The translations under genes were made by a program, and so were the position numbers. This document shows positions 40,737 through 49,293 of a stretch of DNA of 59,128 nucleotides, one piece after another; position 1 is the first letter of the stretch, and each line of letters starts with the position of its first letter. The stretch lies in contig NZ_JAAITA010000017.1 in NCBI RefSeq assembly GCF_013304445.1, positions 1-59,128 on the forward strand, in the 5' to 3' direction. Below the pieces are notes generated by a model. That model saw only the letters and a program-made list of their open reading frames with translations. It ran no database searches and was not told the DNA's origin. Source of the stretch: Blautia hansenii (lineage in GTDB: Bacteria > Bacillota > Clostridia > Lachnospirales > Lachnospiraceae).

Positions 40737-41460
40737 CGATGAAATGGAAATTGATTTAAGGGAAATATTTTACGCACTAAAGAAAAGAATTTTCATGATT
40801 CTGGCCGTGGGGCTGCTGTGTGGATGTTTAAGCTGTGTGTATACCAAATTTTTTATGACGCCGGTCTATACATCTACGTCAAGCATGCTGGTACTTACCA
40901 AAGAGACTACCCTGTCATCCCTTGCGGACTTACAGATGGGCAGCCAGCTTACGAAAGACTATACCGTACTGACCACAAGCAGGGAAGTACTGCAAAAGGT
41001 TATTGAGAATCAGGAACTGAACATCAGCTATAAAGCACTGAAATCCTGCATTACTTTGGATAACCCCACAGATACCCGTATTTTGAACGTGTCTGTGACT
41101 TATCCTGATGCAGAGAAGGCAAAAGCTATTGTAGATGAACTTGCCAACGTGGCTTCCTCATACATTGGAGATAAGATGGAAGTCATTCCGCCTAAGATTA
41201 TCGAAGACGGTGAAATTCCTACCGTACAGACAAGCCCCAGCATGAGCCAGAATACCATGCTTGGTCTTCTGGCCGGACTGATTTTAAGCGCAGGTATTGT
41301 GGTCGTGATTACGATTATGAATGACAGCATTAAGACAGAAGACGATATTGAAAAATATCTGGGCATTTCCACCTTGGCTGTTGTACCGGACAGAAAAGAT
41401 TACATTGGAAAAAAGAAAAAAAGTAAAAAGAAGAAGAGCAGCAAAGGAGGGAGAGCATAA
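40720..41460 (+). CDS. Wzz-type chain-length/tyrosine kinase modulator protein (CpsC-like)
   Basis: A 246-residue membrane protein with two helices (about 24-45 and 185-205) flanking an extracytoplasmic domain. The N-terminal DDEMEIDLREIFYALKKRIFMIL matches Wzz proteins. It activates the neighbouring BY-kinase and controls polymer length. The C-terminus is a lysine-serine-rich tail (KKKKSKKKKSSKGGRA). The stop overlaps the next start (TAATG). Confidence 0.92.
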   Translation: MENMHDDEMEIDLREIFYALKKRIFMILAVGLLCGCLSCVYTKFFMTPVYTSTSSMLVLTKETTLSSLADLQMGSQLTKDYTVLTTSREVLQKVIENQELNISYKALKSCITLDNPTDTRILNVSVTYPDAEKAKAIVDELANVASSYIGDKMEVIPPKIIEDGEIPTVQTSPSMSQNTMLGLLAGLILSAGIVVVITIMNDSIKTEDDIEKYLGISTLAVVPDRKDYIGKKKKSKKKKSSKGGRA

Positions 41461-42137
41461 TGGAAAATAGTGTTATGATGAGGGACCCGAGAAAGTCCAA
41501 CTACTATTATGAGGAGTCCATAAAAACACTGCGTACCAATATTCAGTTTTCCAGCAAGCAGGTGAAAACCATTCTGCTGACAAGCTGTTATCCCAATGAA
41601 GGAAAAAGTGATGTCGCCTTTTCTCTGGCAATGGAAATGGGAAAACTGGGGCAGAAGGTCCTTTTGATAGACGCAGATATCAGAAAGTCTACCTTTATAA
41701 ATAAGTACCGTGTAAACGAAGCGGTAAACGGATTATCCCAGTACTTAAGCGGTCAGGTGGAATTACAGGACATTATCTACCACACAAACTTTCAGAACAT
41801 GGATATGATTTTTGCAGGGCCTACGGCTCCCAACCCTTCGGAGCTTCTGGGAGATGCGGACTTTACAGAATTGCTTCGTCAGAAAAGAGATGATTATGCC
41901 TACATTTTCATCGATACACCGCCGGCAGCCAGTCTGATTGACGCCACGGTTGTGGCAAAAAACTGTGATGCCGGAATTCTGGTTATAGAGAGTGAAGCCA
42001 TCAGCTACAAAGCGGCGCAGAAGGTAAAAACGCAGATAGAGCGAAGCGGCTGTCACCTTATCGGTGCGGTTCTGAATAAAGTAGACATGAAAAAGGGAAG
42101 ATATTACAACTCCTACAAAGGATACTATAAGAAATAA
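41460..42137 (+). CDS. BY-type tyrosine kinase (CpsD/CapB family)
   Basis: A 225-residue cytoplasmic ATPase that autophosphorylates on C-terminal tyrosines and regulates polysaccharide polymerisation. Walker A is YPNEGKSD, Walker A' is VLLIDADIRKS, Walker B is YIFIDTPPA. The C-terminal tyrosine cluster is RYYNSYKGYYKK. The residue after GKS is Asp instead of Ser/Thr. It needs the Wzz-type protein for activity and the PHP phosphatase to reset it. Confidence 0.92.
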   Translation: MENSVMMRDPRKSNYYYEESIKTLRTNIQFSSKQVKTILLTSCYPNEGKSDVAFSLAMEMGKLGQKVLLIDADIRKSTFINKYRVNEAVNGLSQYLSGQVELQDIIYHTNFQNMDMIFAGPTAPNPSELLGDADFTELLRQKRDDYAYIFIDTPPAASLIDATVVAKNCDAGILVIESEAISYKAAQKVKTQIERSGCHLIGAVLNKVDMKKGRYYNSYKGYYKK

Positions 42138-42157
42138 CTTGGCAAGGAGTGCAAGAA

Positions 42158-43021
42158 GTGTTTGATTTTAATAACAAGGAAAAGAAGTGGAACATTATTT
42201 TCATGGCGTTCTGTGTGATTCTGGTAGTTCTCCTGGCAGGAATGCTGATATGGAGTAAGAAAACAGAAGCAGCAGAAAGCAAAAGACTGCAGGCCATTGC
42301 AGCAGGAAAGAAAGAGGATACCGGAAACAAAGCAGAGGACGGACAGAAGAAGACAGAAAGTACAGAAGCGGAAAATACGGAGACAGAAGAGGCGTCCAAA
42401 GAGAACCCGGAAGGCATTGTATGCTGGGGGGATGATTTGATAAATGGAGAGCCGTCTGCAACGTATTCTTATAAGGTAATTTTGCAGCAGCTTCTGCAGG
42501 AAAAGGGATACAGCCTTCCGGTACAGGACAAAACGCTGCAGGGCGCAAGTACTTTGTCCATGATGACCATGGCAGGCGTACCGGCAGACCAGGTACAGCA
42601 GTATATTACAAAGCATCAGGAAGCAGCAGCAGGTGCAGAGCTTGCCATTACCGAGACGGGAATTCGGGATTTGACACCAGAACAGACCAACCGGACAGAT
42701 TTGCAGTGTATTCCTGTGATTTGCATGGGATATTACGGAGGCTGGAATCATGATCCTGCAGAACTGGCAGAACAGCAGCAGAAAATTCTGGAGACCTTTC
42801 CCGATAAAGAGAAATTTATCATCATTGGGACAATGCCCATGGACGGCAGTGTAGATGCGGCAACTCTTGATGCTGCACTAAAAGCAAAATGGGGAGAACA
42901 TTATATCAGTGCAGCAGAAGTGACAACTTCACCTTCCTCAACCTATGAAGCTCAGGCAGAAATTGCACAGGCTGTGCTTGATAAGCTGGAAGAGCTGAAA
43001 TACATACAAAGAGAAGGATAA
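42158..43021 (+). CDS. Membrane-anchored SGNH-like protein, probable pseudo-hydrolase
   Basis: A 287-residue protein with an N-terminal anchor helix (about 12-32), an acidic Lys/Glu/Thr linker (about 35-85) and an SGNH/GDSL-like domain. The first block reads CWGDDLINGEPSATYSYKVILQ, where SGNH enzymes have GDSL; position 93 is Asp, not Ser. The last blocks (KFIIIGTMPMDG) fit the fold. It may be an inactive relative or use another residue. I chose GTG at 42158, eight bases after AAGGAG; the GTG at 42149 overlaps that site. Confidence 0.7.
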   Translation: MFDFNNKEKKWNIIFMAFCVILVVLLAGMLIWSKKTEAAESKRLQAIAAGKKEDTGNKAEDGQKKTESTEAENTETEEASKENPEGIVCWGDDLINGEPSATYSYKVILQQLLQEKGYSLPVQDKTLQGASTLSMMTMAGVPADQVQQYITKHQEAAAGAELAITETGIRDLTPEQTNRTDLQCIPVICMGYYGGWNHDPAELAEQQQKILETFPDKEKFIIIGTMPMDGSVDAATLDAALKAKWGEHYISAAEVTTSPSSTYEAQAEIAQAVLDKLEELKYIQREG

Positions 43022-43024
43022 AAA

Positions 43025-44056
43025 ATGAGCAGAACCGGAAAAAGACGGAAACGACAAGTGAAAAAGTGCCTGACAGCGCTGATTGCCGTGCTTGTTCTGG
43101 GAATTATAGGGACAGCGGGGTTTGGAATATGGCGCAAACAACACGCAGTACAGGAAGCGGAAACAGAATATGCAGCAGAGACAGGAGAGGCAAAGACAGC
43201 TACTTCAGGTTCTGTTACTTATGAAGGAAAAGAATATAAATACAATGACCATTTGAGTAACTTCCTCTTTATGGGCATTGATTCCAGAGAAAAAGTGGAA
43301 ACTACCACCGGACAGGCCAATGCCGGACAAGCAGATGCCATTTTTATCATATCCTGGGATCGGGTGGAACACAAAATGAGTGTAGTGTCCATTCCCAGAG
43401 ATACCATGGCAGAGATAGAAGTCTTTGACCAGAATGGAGACAGTCTGGGAACCACCACAGATCACATCAATCTGGCTTATGCATATGGAGACGGAAAAAA
43501 TGAAAGCTGTGAGTTGATGAAGCAGGCAGTCTCCAAGCTCCTTTACGGTCTGCCCATACAAGGGTACTGTGCCTTGAACATGGATGGTATTCCTACCTTA
43601 ATTGAAGGAATCGGCGGTGTGACGGTCACGGTTCCCAATGACAGTCTGGAGGAAAAAAATCCAGAGTGGAAAAAGGGAGCAGAGGCAGAACTCACCCCGG
43701 AGAATGCGGAAACCTTTGTCCGTTATCGAAATATTGAAAAAGACCAGAGCGCCATGGAACGTCTGGAGCGTCAGATGGCATTTTTGGAAGCATATGGAAA
43801 CAAAGCCACAAAGGTTTACAGCAAAACGCCTTCTCTGGTAACAGAACTCTATGAAAAATTAAACGACTACATGGTCACCAATATTGGCACAGACCAGTAT
43901 GTAAAGATTTTGCAGGATTTTGCCTCCGATGCAGACCGGGAAACCTGGAGTATTCCGGGGGAAGGCGTAAGCGGCGGCGAATTTGATGAATATCATGTCA
44001 ATGACCAGGAACTTTATAAGCTGATGATACAGCATTTTTACAAAGAAGCAGAATAG
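43025..44056 (+). CDS. LytR-CpsA-Psr (LCP) family glycopolymer transferase
   Basis: A 343-residue membrane protein with an N-terminal anchor helix (about 18-36) and an extracytoplasmic LCP domain. The LCP blocks are FLFMGIDSRE, DAIFIISWD, VVSIPRDTM, HINLAYAYG, GIGGVTVTVPN and VRYRNIEKDQSAMERLERQ, with the conserved arginines. These enzymes transfer lipid-linked polymers to peptidoglycan, so this is the likely ligase for the product of this operon. Confidence 0.93.
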   Translation: MSRTGKRRKRQVKKCLTALIAVLVLGIIGTAGFGIWRKQHAVQEAETEYAAETGEAKTATSGSVTYEGKEYKYNDHLSNFLFMGIDSREKVETTTGQANAGQADAIFIISWDRVEHKMSVVSIPRDTMAEIEVFDQNGDSLGTTTDHINLAYAYGDGKNESCELMKQAVSKLLYGLPIQGYCALNMDGIPTLIEGIGGVTVTVPNDSLEEKNPEWKKGAEAELTPENAETFVRYRNIEKDQSAMERLERQMAFLEAYGNKATKVYSKTPSLVTELYEKLNDYMVTNIGTDQYVKILQDFASDADRETWSIPGEGVSGGEFDEYHVNDQELYKLMIQHFYKEAE

Positions 44057-44064
44057 GAGGGCAT

Positions 44065-44856
44065 ATGAAAAAGAAAAAAATTATTGCCTTTGTATGCCTT
44101 GGACTGGGTATTCTCTGCGGGATTGTAGGACTCTATAAATATATGGAAGAGAAAAATGCCGGCAAAGAATACGAAGATATCAAAAAAGAAGTGGTAAAAG
44201 AAGAAACACCGGATACGGAAGAAAACACAGAGCAGCAGGAAACGGAAGAAACACAGCCGGAACAGCCGGCTGTAGAAATTCCCATAGATTTTGCAGCCCT
44301 GCAGCAGCAGAATCCCGATGTGTATGCCTGGATAAAAGTGCCGGGGACAGCCGTAGACTATCCCATTTTACAGAGCAGCACAGATAACGGATATTATCTC
44401 AACCACACTATTGACGGAGAAGAGAAAAAAGAAGGAGCTATTTTTACTGAGAACTATAATACCAAAACCTTTGAAGACCCCAATACGGTTATCTATGGAC
44501 ACGATATGAAAAATGGCTCGATGTTTCAGAGTATTCACCAGTATATGGACAGAAGTTTCTTTGACGCCAACCGGGATATTACCATTTATATGACAGACAG
44601 GATACTTCATTATAAAATTTTTGCAGCATATCTGACAGACAACAAGCACCTGCTTATGACGTATAACTTCTGGGATAAAGACACCTATAAGCAGTATTTG
44701 GACGGCATTTTCTCCATGCGGGATATGAATGCCTTTATAGATACTTCCACGGAAGTGACAAATGAGGACAAAATCATTACTTTGTCCACCTGCTATGCAG
44801 GAATCTCCACTCAGAGATATCTGGTACAAGCTGTACTGGTATCTATAGAAAAATAA
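44065..44856 (+). CDS. Class B sortase
   Basis: A 263-residue transpeptidase anchored by an N-terminal helix (about 6-25), followed by a glutamate-rich linker (about 35-70). The SrtB fold is shown by DVYAWIKVPGTAVDYPILQ; catalytic residues are H146 in VIYGHDMKNG, C243 in LSTCYAG and R251 in STQRYLV. It joins proteins with a sorting signal to the cell wall. AGGAGGG precedes the ATG. The next gene encodes a likely substrate. Confidence 0.94.
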   Translation: MKKKKIIAFVCLGLGILCGIVGLYKYMEEKNAGKEYEDIKKEVVKEETPDTEENTEQQETEETQPEQPAVEIPIDFAALQQQNPDVYAWIKVPGTAVDYPILQSSTDNGYYLNHTIDGEEKKEGAIFTENYNTKTFEDPNTVIYGHDMKNGSMFQSIHQYMDRSFFDANRDITIYMTDRILHYKIFAAYLTDNKHLLMTYNFWDKDTYKQYLDGIFSMRDMNAFIDTSTEVTNEDKIITLSTCYAGISTQRYLVQAVLVSIEK

Positions 44857-44878
44857 AAAGAAAGGAAAGGTGATACCG

Positions 44879-45547
44879 ATGAAAAAAAGACTTTTGGGAA
44901 CTCTTTTAGCTGCAGCTTTGGTCGTTACTCAGGCAGTCAGTGTATTCGCCGCAGGCAGCAAGACAACACAGGCTACTCCATCAGGAGACTCTGTAGGCAA
45001 GTATGAAATGACAGAAGGTACCAAAGAAAACTTTTCAGAAGTGACGTCTCAGGAAGTCCTGGACAAAATCCTGGCTGTTAATGAGGGAACTGCTACACTG
45101 GAAAGTATTGCAGAACAGGCAGAAGAGCTGAAAACAGAGTTACAGGGCAAAACGCTTGTAACCAAGTTTTTTGACTTAACACCTGTTGACGGCGGAGTGA
45201 AGACAGAAGACGGAAAGTACAAAGTTACTTTTAACGTACCAAATCTGACTGAATCTCTGAAAAATGTGAAAGTAGTTCACTACAGCACAGCACGCAGTGT
45301 TTGGGAAGTAATTACACCATCTGATGTAAATTACACAAACAAGCAGATTACTGCAGAGTTCACAGACCTGTCTCCTGTAGCAGTTATTGCTGAAAAAGAC
45401 GGGACAGCTGCTGACTCAACAACCTCAACCTCAGGTACAGCGCCTAAGACAGGCGTAAGCTCTGACTGGGGTCTCTATGCAGGTGCATCTGTATTGCTTC
45501 TGGGAGCAGCCGTTGTTGTTTTGGGAAGAAACAGAAGAAGAGCATAA
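44879..45547 (+). CDS. Secreted protein with C-terminal sortase-like signal
   Basis: A 222-residue protein with a signal peptide (KKRLLGTLLAAALVVTQAVSVFA, probable cut near residue 24) and a C-terminus of PKTG (about 189-192), a hydrophobic helix and the basic tail RNRRRA. This is the layout of a wall-anchored protein. The middle, residues 30-180, has no domain I recognise but contains FDLTPVDGGVKTEDGKYKV and FTDLSPVAVIAEKDG, which look like beta-sandwich repeats. I chose the ATG at 44879; an in-frame GTG at 44870 overlaps the ribosome binding site. It is 22 bases after the sortase stop. Confidence 0.75.
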   Translation: MKKRLLGTLLAAALVVTQAVSVFAAGSKTTQATPSGDSVGKYEMTEGTKENFSEVTSQEVLDKILAVNEGTATLESIAEQAEELKTELQGKTLVTKFFDLTPVDGGVKTEDGKYKVTFNVPNLTESLKNVKVVHYSTARSVWEVITPSDVNYTNKQITAEFTDLSPVAVIAEKDGTAADSTTSTSGTAPKTGVSSDWGLYAGASVLLLGAAVVVLGRNRRRA

Positions 45548-45557
45548 GGTAATACCT

Positions 45558-45581
45558 GGGAGCTGTCTGCGGGCAGCTCCT
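45558..45581 (+). other. Hairpin after the sortase substrate gene
   Basis: GGAGCTG (45559-45565) pairs with CAGCTCC (45574-45580). No T run follows. In the middle of an operon such a hairpin may protect the upstream mRNA or lower downstream expression. Confidence 0.5.
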
Positions 45582-45607
45582 GCACTATCAATAAGGAGGG
45601 GCAGCCG

Positions 45608-47050
45608 TTGTATCGGGAAATTTCAAGCAGTTGGTTTAAACACTGGGATTTTATTTTGCTGGATTTGATTGTCCTGCAGGTTATTTATGTAGTTTCTATT
45701 ATGTGCAGAAATGGGTTTGTGAATCCCTATGGGCAGGATATTTATCGGCAGGAAGCAATTATTTTGTGCCTTGCTGACATCTGTACTGTATTCTTTACAG
45801 AAGAATACAGCGGTATTATGAGAAGAGGATATTTTCAGGAATTTAAGGCAGCATTAAAACATGTTGTGATTGTGTATCTGATGATGATTTCCTACCTGTT
45901 TCTGATGAAAAGGGGAGAAGACTTTTCGCGAATTTCATTGGTTATCTTTGTAATTTTTGGTTTTGCAGGATTGTATCTGGAAAGACTCCTCTGGAAAATA
46001 TATTTATTAAAGCATAAAAAAGTTTTTTATGCAAAAAGAGCTATTTTGATTTTGACTACAAGGGACAGGGCTGAGAGAGTAGTACAGACTGTTCTTAAAA
46101 ATACATATAACGAACTGGAAGTAAGAGGTGTAATCCTTGCTGATGATGACAGCCTGGTAGGAGCGAATATAGCAGGGGTTCCCGTTGTCTGTAAAGTGAC
46201 GGAAATACCAGATTATATACAGACCAGATGGGTTGACAGCATGCTTATCAATGTCAGAGAAGGGATGGTTCTTCCCAGAAATCTGGAACTGACCTGTATC
46301 ACCATGGGACTTACGGTACACAGAAAGCTGGCAAGAGTAGGAGAAAATACCAGAAATCAGCAGTTGGACAGCTTTGGCGGGTATGTAGTGCTGTCTACCA
46401 ATATTCGTATGGCAACTTCCAGGCAGTTGATTCTGAAGAGGCTTATGGATATCTGCGGCGCGGTAGTAGGGCTTATCTTCACGGCGATTTTGGGTATCTT
46501 TATTGCTCCCGCCATCTATATTGCTTCTCCGGGACCTGTGCTTTTCTCTCAGGTGCGTGTGGGAAGAAATGGAAGAAAGTTCAAGATTTACAAATTCCGC
46601 AGTATGTATATGGACGCGGAGAAGAGAAAAAAAGAATTGATGGAAAAGAATGAGATGAAAGGCTTTATGTTTAAGATGGATGCAGACCCCAGAATCATTG
46701 GCAGCGGACCGGATGGAACAAAGCACGGTCTGGGGTGGTTTATCCGTAAGACCTCCATTGATGAATTTCCACAGTTCTGGAATATTTTAAAAGGTGATAT
46801 GAGTCTGGTAGGAACCAGACCGCCGACTGTAGACGAATGGGAGCAGTATGAACCGCACCACAGAGGAAGAATGGCAATGAAACCGGGACTTACTGGTATG
46901 TGGCAGGTGAGTGGCAGAAGTGATATCACAGACTTTGAGGAAGTTGTAAAGTTGGATATGGATTATATTCAGAAGTGGAATATAGGGATGGATATTAAGA
47001 TTCTTTTGAAGACGGTAATGGTGGTGTTTAAAGGGTCTGGGTCGAAATAA
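45608..47050 (+). CDS. Undecaprenyl-phosphate sugar-1-phosphate transferase (initiating glycosyltransferase)
   Basis: A 480-residue membrane enzyme that begins repeat-unit synthesis by moving a sugar-1-phosphate onto undecaprenyl phosphate. Four or five N-terminal helices and a Rossmann-like middle domain precede a further helix at about 285-305. The Bac_transf core follows: KRLMDICGAVVGL, SPGPVLFSQVRVGRNGRKFKIYKFRSM, SIDEFPQFWNILKGDMSLVGTRPP and KPGLTGMWQVSGRSD. The start is TTG with AAGGAGGGG upstream. The sugar cannot be read from sequence; galactose- or glucose-phosphate are usual. Confidence 0.94.
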   Translation: MYREISSSWFKHWDFILLDLIVLQVIYVVSIMCRNGFVNPYGQDIYRQEAIILCLADICTVFFTEEYSGIMRRGYFQEFKAALKHVVIVYLMMISYLFLMKRGEDFSRISLVIFVIFGFAGLYLERLLWKIYLLKHKKVFYAKRAILILTTRDRAERVVQTVLKNTYNELEVRGVILADDDSLVGANIAGVPVVCKVTEIPDYIQTRWVDSMLINVREGMVLPRNLELTCITMGLTVHRKLARVGENTRNQQLDSFGGYVVLSTNIRMATSRQLILKRLMDICGAVVGLIFTAILGIFIAPAIYIASPGPVLFSQVRVGRNGRKFKIYKFRSMYMDAEKRKKELMEKNEMKGFMFKMDADPRIIGSGPDGTKHGLGWFIRKTSIDEFPQFWNILKGDMSLVGTRPPTVDEWEQYEPHHRGRMAMKPGLTGMWQVSGRSDITDFEEVVKLDMDYIQKWNIGMDIKILLKTVMVVFKGSGSK

Positions 47051-47069
47051 GGAAAGGAAGGAAAAGAGT

Positions 47070-48194
47070 TTGAAAATAGCAATGCTGGGACATAAACGGA
47101 TTCCGTCCAGAGAAGGCGGAATAGAAATTGTAGTAGAGGAATTATGTACCAGAATGGTAGGGCAGGGGCATGATGTTACTTGTTATAATAGAAAAGGACA
47201 TCATGTCAGTGGAAAAGATTTTGATAATGAAGTTTCTAACACTTATAAGGGAATCAAAATAAAAAATGTTTTTACCATAGATAAGAGAGGAATTGCTGCT
47301 ATGACAGCTTCTTTAACAGGCGCTATTGCAGCGGCTTTCGGAAAATTTGATGTGGTACACTTTCATGCAGAAGGGCCATGTGCAATGCTGTGGCTGCCAA
47401 AGCTTTTTGGAAAATGCTGTATTGCAACCATTCATGGGTTAGACCACCAGCGGGCAAAGTGGGGAAAACTTGCCAGTACCTATATTATGTTGGGAGAAAA
47501 ATGTGCCGTAAAGTTTGCAGATGAGATTATTGTGTTAAGTGAAGGTGTTCAAAAGTATTTTATGGATACCTATGGACGAAAAACACGGTTTATTCCTAAT
47601 GGTGTGAACAGACCCGTTTTGAGAAAGGCAGATGTTATAAAAGAAAAATTTGGTCTTGAAAAGGACAGTTATCTTCTTTTTCTGGGGAGATTGGTGCCGG
47701 AGAAAGGAATTCGATATCTGATTGAGGCTTTCAAACAGGTACAGACAGATAAAAAATTGGTCATTGCTGGAGGAAGTTCCGATACAGAGGAGTTTGCAGA
47801 GGAATTGAAGCAATTAGCGGAGGGTGATGACAGGATTCTTTTCACTGGTTTTGTGCAGGGAGAAGAGTTAGATGAGCTTTATAGTAATACTTATATTTAT
47901 ATATTACCCAGTGATTTGGAAGGAATGCCGCTTAGCTTGCTAGAGGCCATGAGCTATGGAAATTGTTGCCTGGTGTCGGATATAGAAGAGTGTGCTTCTG
48001 TGGTGGAAGATAAGGCGATGATTTTCAAAAAATCTGATGTGAAGGATTTGAAAGAAAAGTTGCAAGAAGCCTGCAGTCAGCCTGAAGAAGTAGAAAATTT
48101 AAAGGAACAAGCAGCAGATTTTATCTGCAAAAAGTATAATTGGAATGATGTAGTAGAGGAAACATTAGAGTTGTATAGAGGAAAAAGAAAATGA
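47070..48194 (+). CDS. Glycosyltransferase family 4 with DUF1972 N-terminus
   Basis: A 374-residue GT-B glycosyltransferase. The N-terminal IAMLGHKRIPSREGGIEIVVEEL block is the DUF1972 signature of rhamnosyltransferase-type enzymes that often add the second sugar to the lipid carrier. The C-terminal domain has FLGRLVPEKGIRYLIEAFKQ and ILPSDLEGMPLSLLEAM. The start is TTG with AAGGAAGG upstream. It overlaps the next gene by four bases (ATGA). Base composition up to here resembles the operon's front part. Confidence 0.9.
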   Translation: MKIAMLGHKRIPSREGGIEIVVEELCTRMVGQGHDVTCYNRKGHHVSGKDFDNEVSNTYKGIKIKNVFTIDKRGIAAMTASLTGAIAAAFGKFDVVHFHAEGPCAMLWLPKLFGKCCIATIHGLDHQRAKWGKLASTYIMLGEKCAVKFADEIIVLSEGVQKYFMDTYGRKTRFIPNGVNRPVLRKADVIKEKFGLEKDSYLLFLGRLVPEKGIRYLIEAFKQVQTDKKLVIAGGSSDTEEFAEELKQLAEGDDRILFTGFVQGEELDELYSNTYIYILPSDLEGMPLSLLEAMSYGNCCLVSDIEECASVVEDKAMIFKKSDVKDLKEKLQEACSQPEEVENLKEQAADFICKKYNWNDVVEETLELYRGKRK

Positions 48195-49291
48195 TTCGAG
48201 TATTACAGTGTGTAAATGATATGCATCGTGCAGGTCTAGAAACGATGTTAATGAATTATTATCGGAATATAAATCGGACAGAAATTCAGTTTGATTTTTT
48301 GACACACAGACCATATAAAAGTGATTATGATGATGAAATTGTAAGTCTAGGTGGAAAAGTATATTATGCACCTAGGCTTTATCCGCAGAATTATCCTAAA
48401 TATTTTAAATGGATGGAACAATTTTTTCAAGAACATCCAGAATATAAAATCCTACATTCTCACATTGACACTATGAGTTATTTGCCATTAAAGGCGGCAA
48501 AAAAAGCAGGGGTTCCTGTTCGAATTGCACATAGTCATAATACCTCTATTGATAAGGACTTTAAATATATTTTAAAACAATATTTTCGTTCTAGAATTAA
48601 TCAGGTAGCAACAGATTTTTGCGCTTGTGGTGAAGAAGCAGGAAAATTTTTATTTGGAAATGTAGATTATACGATTATTCCCAATGCAATTGATATTTCA
48701 AAATTTTTATTTAATCCTGATACAAGAAAGAAGAAACGTGAGAAATTAGGTTTAAAAGATGAATATGTGATTGGTCATGTAGGAAGGTTATCTTATCAAA
48801 AGAATCATAAATTATTAATTCAGATTTTTCATGAGTTTCTGAATCAACATGATAATTCGCTTTTGTTGTTGATTGGTGTGGGAGAAAAAGAAGAGGAAAT
48901 TAAGAAGCAGGTAGCAGATTTTGGATTAGAACAAAAGGTAAGATTTTTGGGAAACCGCAAGGATGTGAATGAATTGTATCAGGCAATGGATATTTTTGTA
49001 ATGCCTTCCTTCTTCGAAGGAGTTCCAGTCGTAGGAATTGAAGCTCAGTTTGCTGATTTGCCGTGCATTTTTTCTAATAAGGTGCCAAAAGAAGTTAAAT
49101 TTCATTCAAAAACAGAATTTGTTAATTTAGGGGCTCCGTTAAGTCAATGGATAGAAATGATTGAAAAGTATCGGACAAGTAAGAGAATAGAAATATCAAA
49201 TGAATTAGAACAAAGTCCGTATAATATAAAAACAGCACATGGGATATTGGAAAATTATTATTTAGATTTGAAAGCCAAAGAGGGATTGTGA
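48191..49291 (+). CDS. Glycosyltransferase family 4 (EpsF-like)
   Basis: A 366-residue GT-B enzyme. MIRVLQCVNDMHRAGLETMLMNYYRNI and HSHIDTMSYLPLKAAKKAGVPVRIAHSHNTS are typical of EpsF-type exopolysaccharide glycosyltransferases; the donor-binding part shows VGRLSYQKNHKLLIQIF and MPSFFEGVPVVGIEAQ. It marks the beginning of a strongly AT-rich segment. It overlaps its neighbours by four bases on each side. Confidence 0.9.
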   Translation: MIRVLQCVNDMHRAGLETMLMNYYRNINRTEIQFDFLTHRPYKSDYDDEIVSLGGKVYYAPRLYPQNYPKYFKWMEQFFQEHPEYKILHSHIDTMSYLPLKAAKKAGVPVRIAHSHNTSIDKDFKYILKQYFRSRINQVATDFCACGEEAGKFLFGNVDYTIIPNAIDISKFLFNPDTRKKKREKLGLKDEYVIGHVGRLSYQKNHKLLIQIFHEFLNQHDNSLLLLIGVGEKEEEIKKQVADFGLEQKVRFLGNRKDVNELYQAMDIFVMPSFFEGVPVVGIEAQFADLPCIFSNKVPKEVKFHSKTEFVNLGAPLSQWIEMIEKYRTSKRIEISNELEQSPYNIKTAHGILENYYLDLKAKEGL

Positions 49292-49293
49292 TT

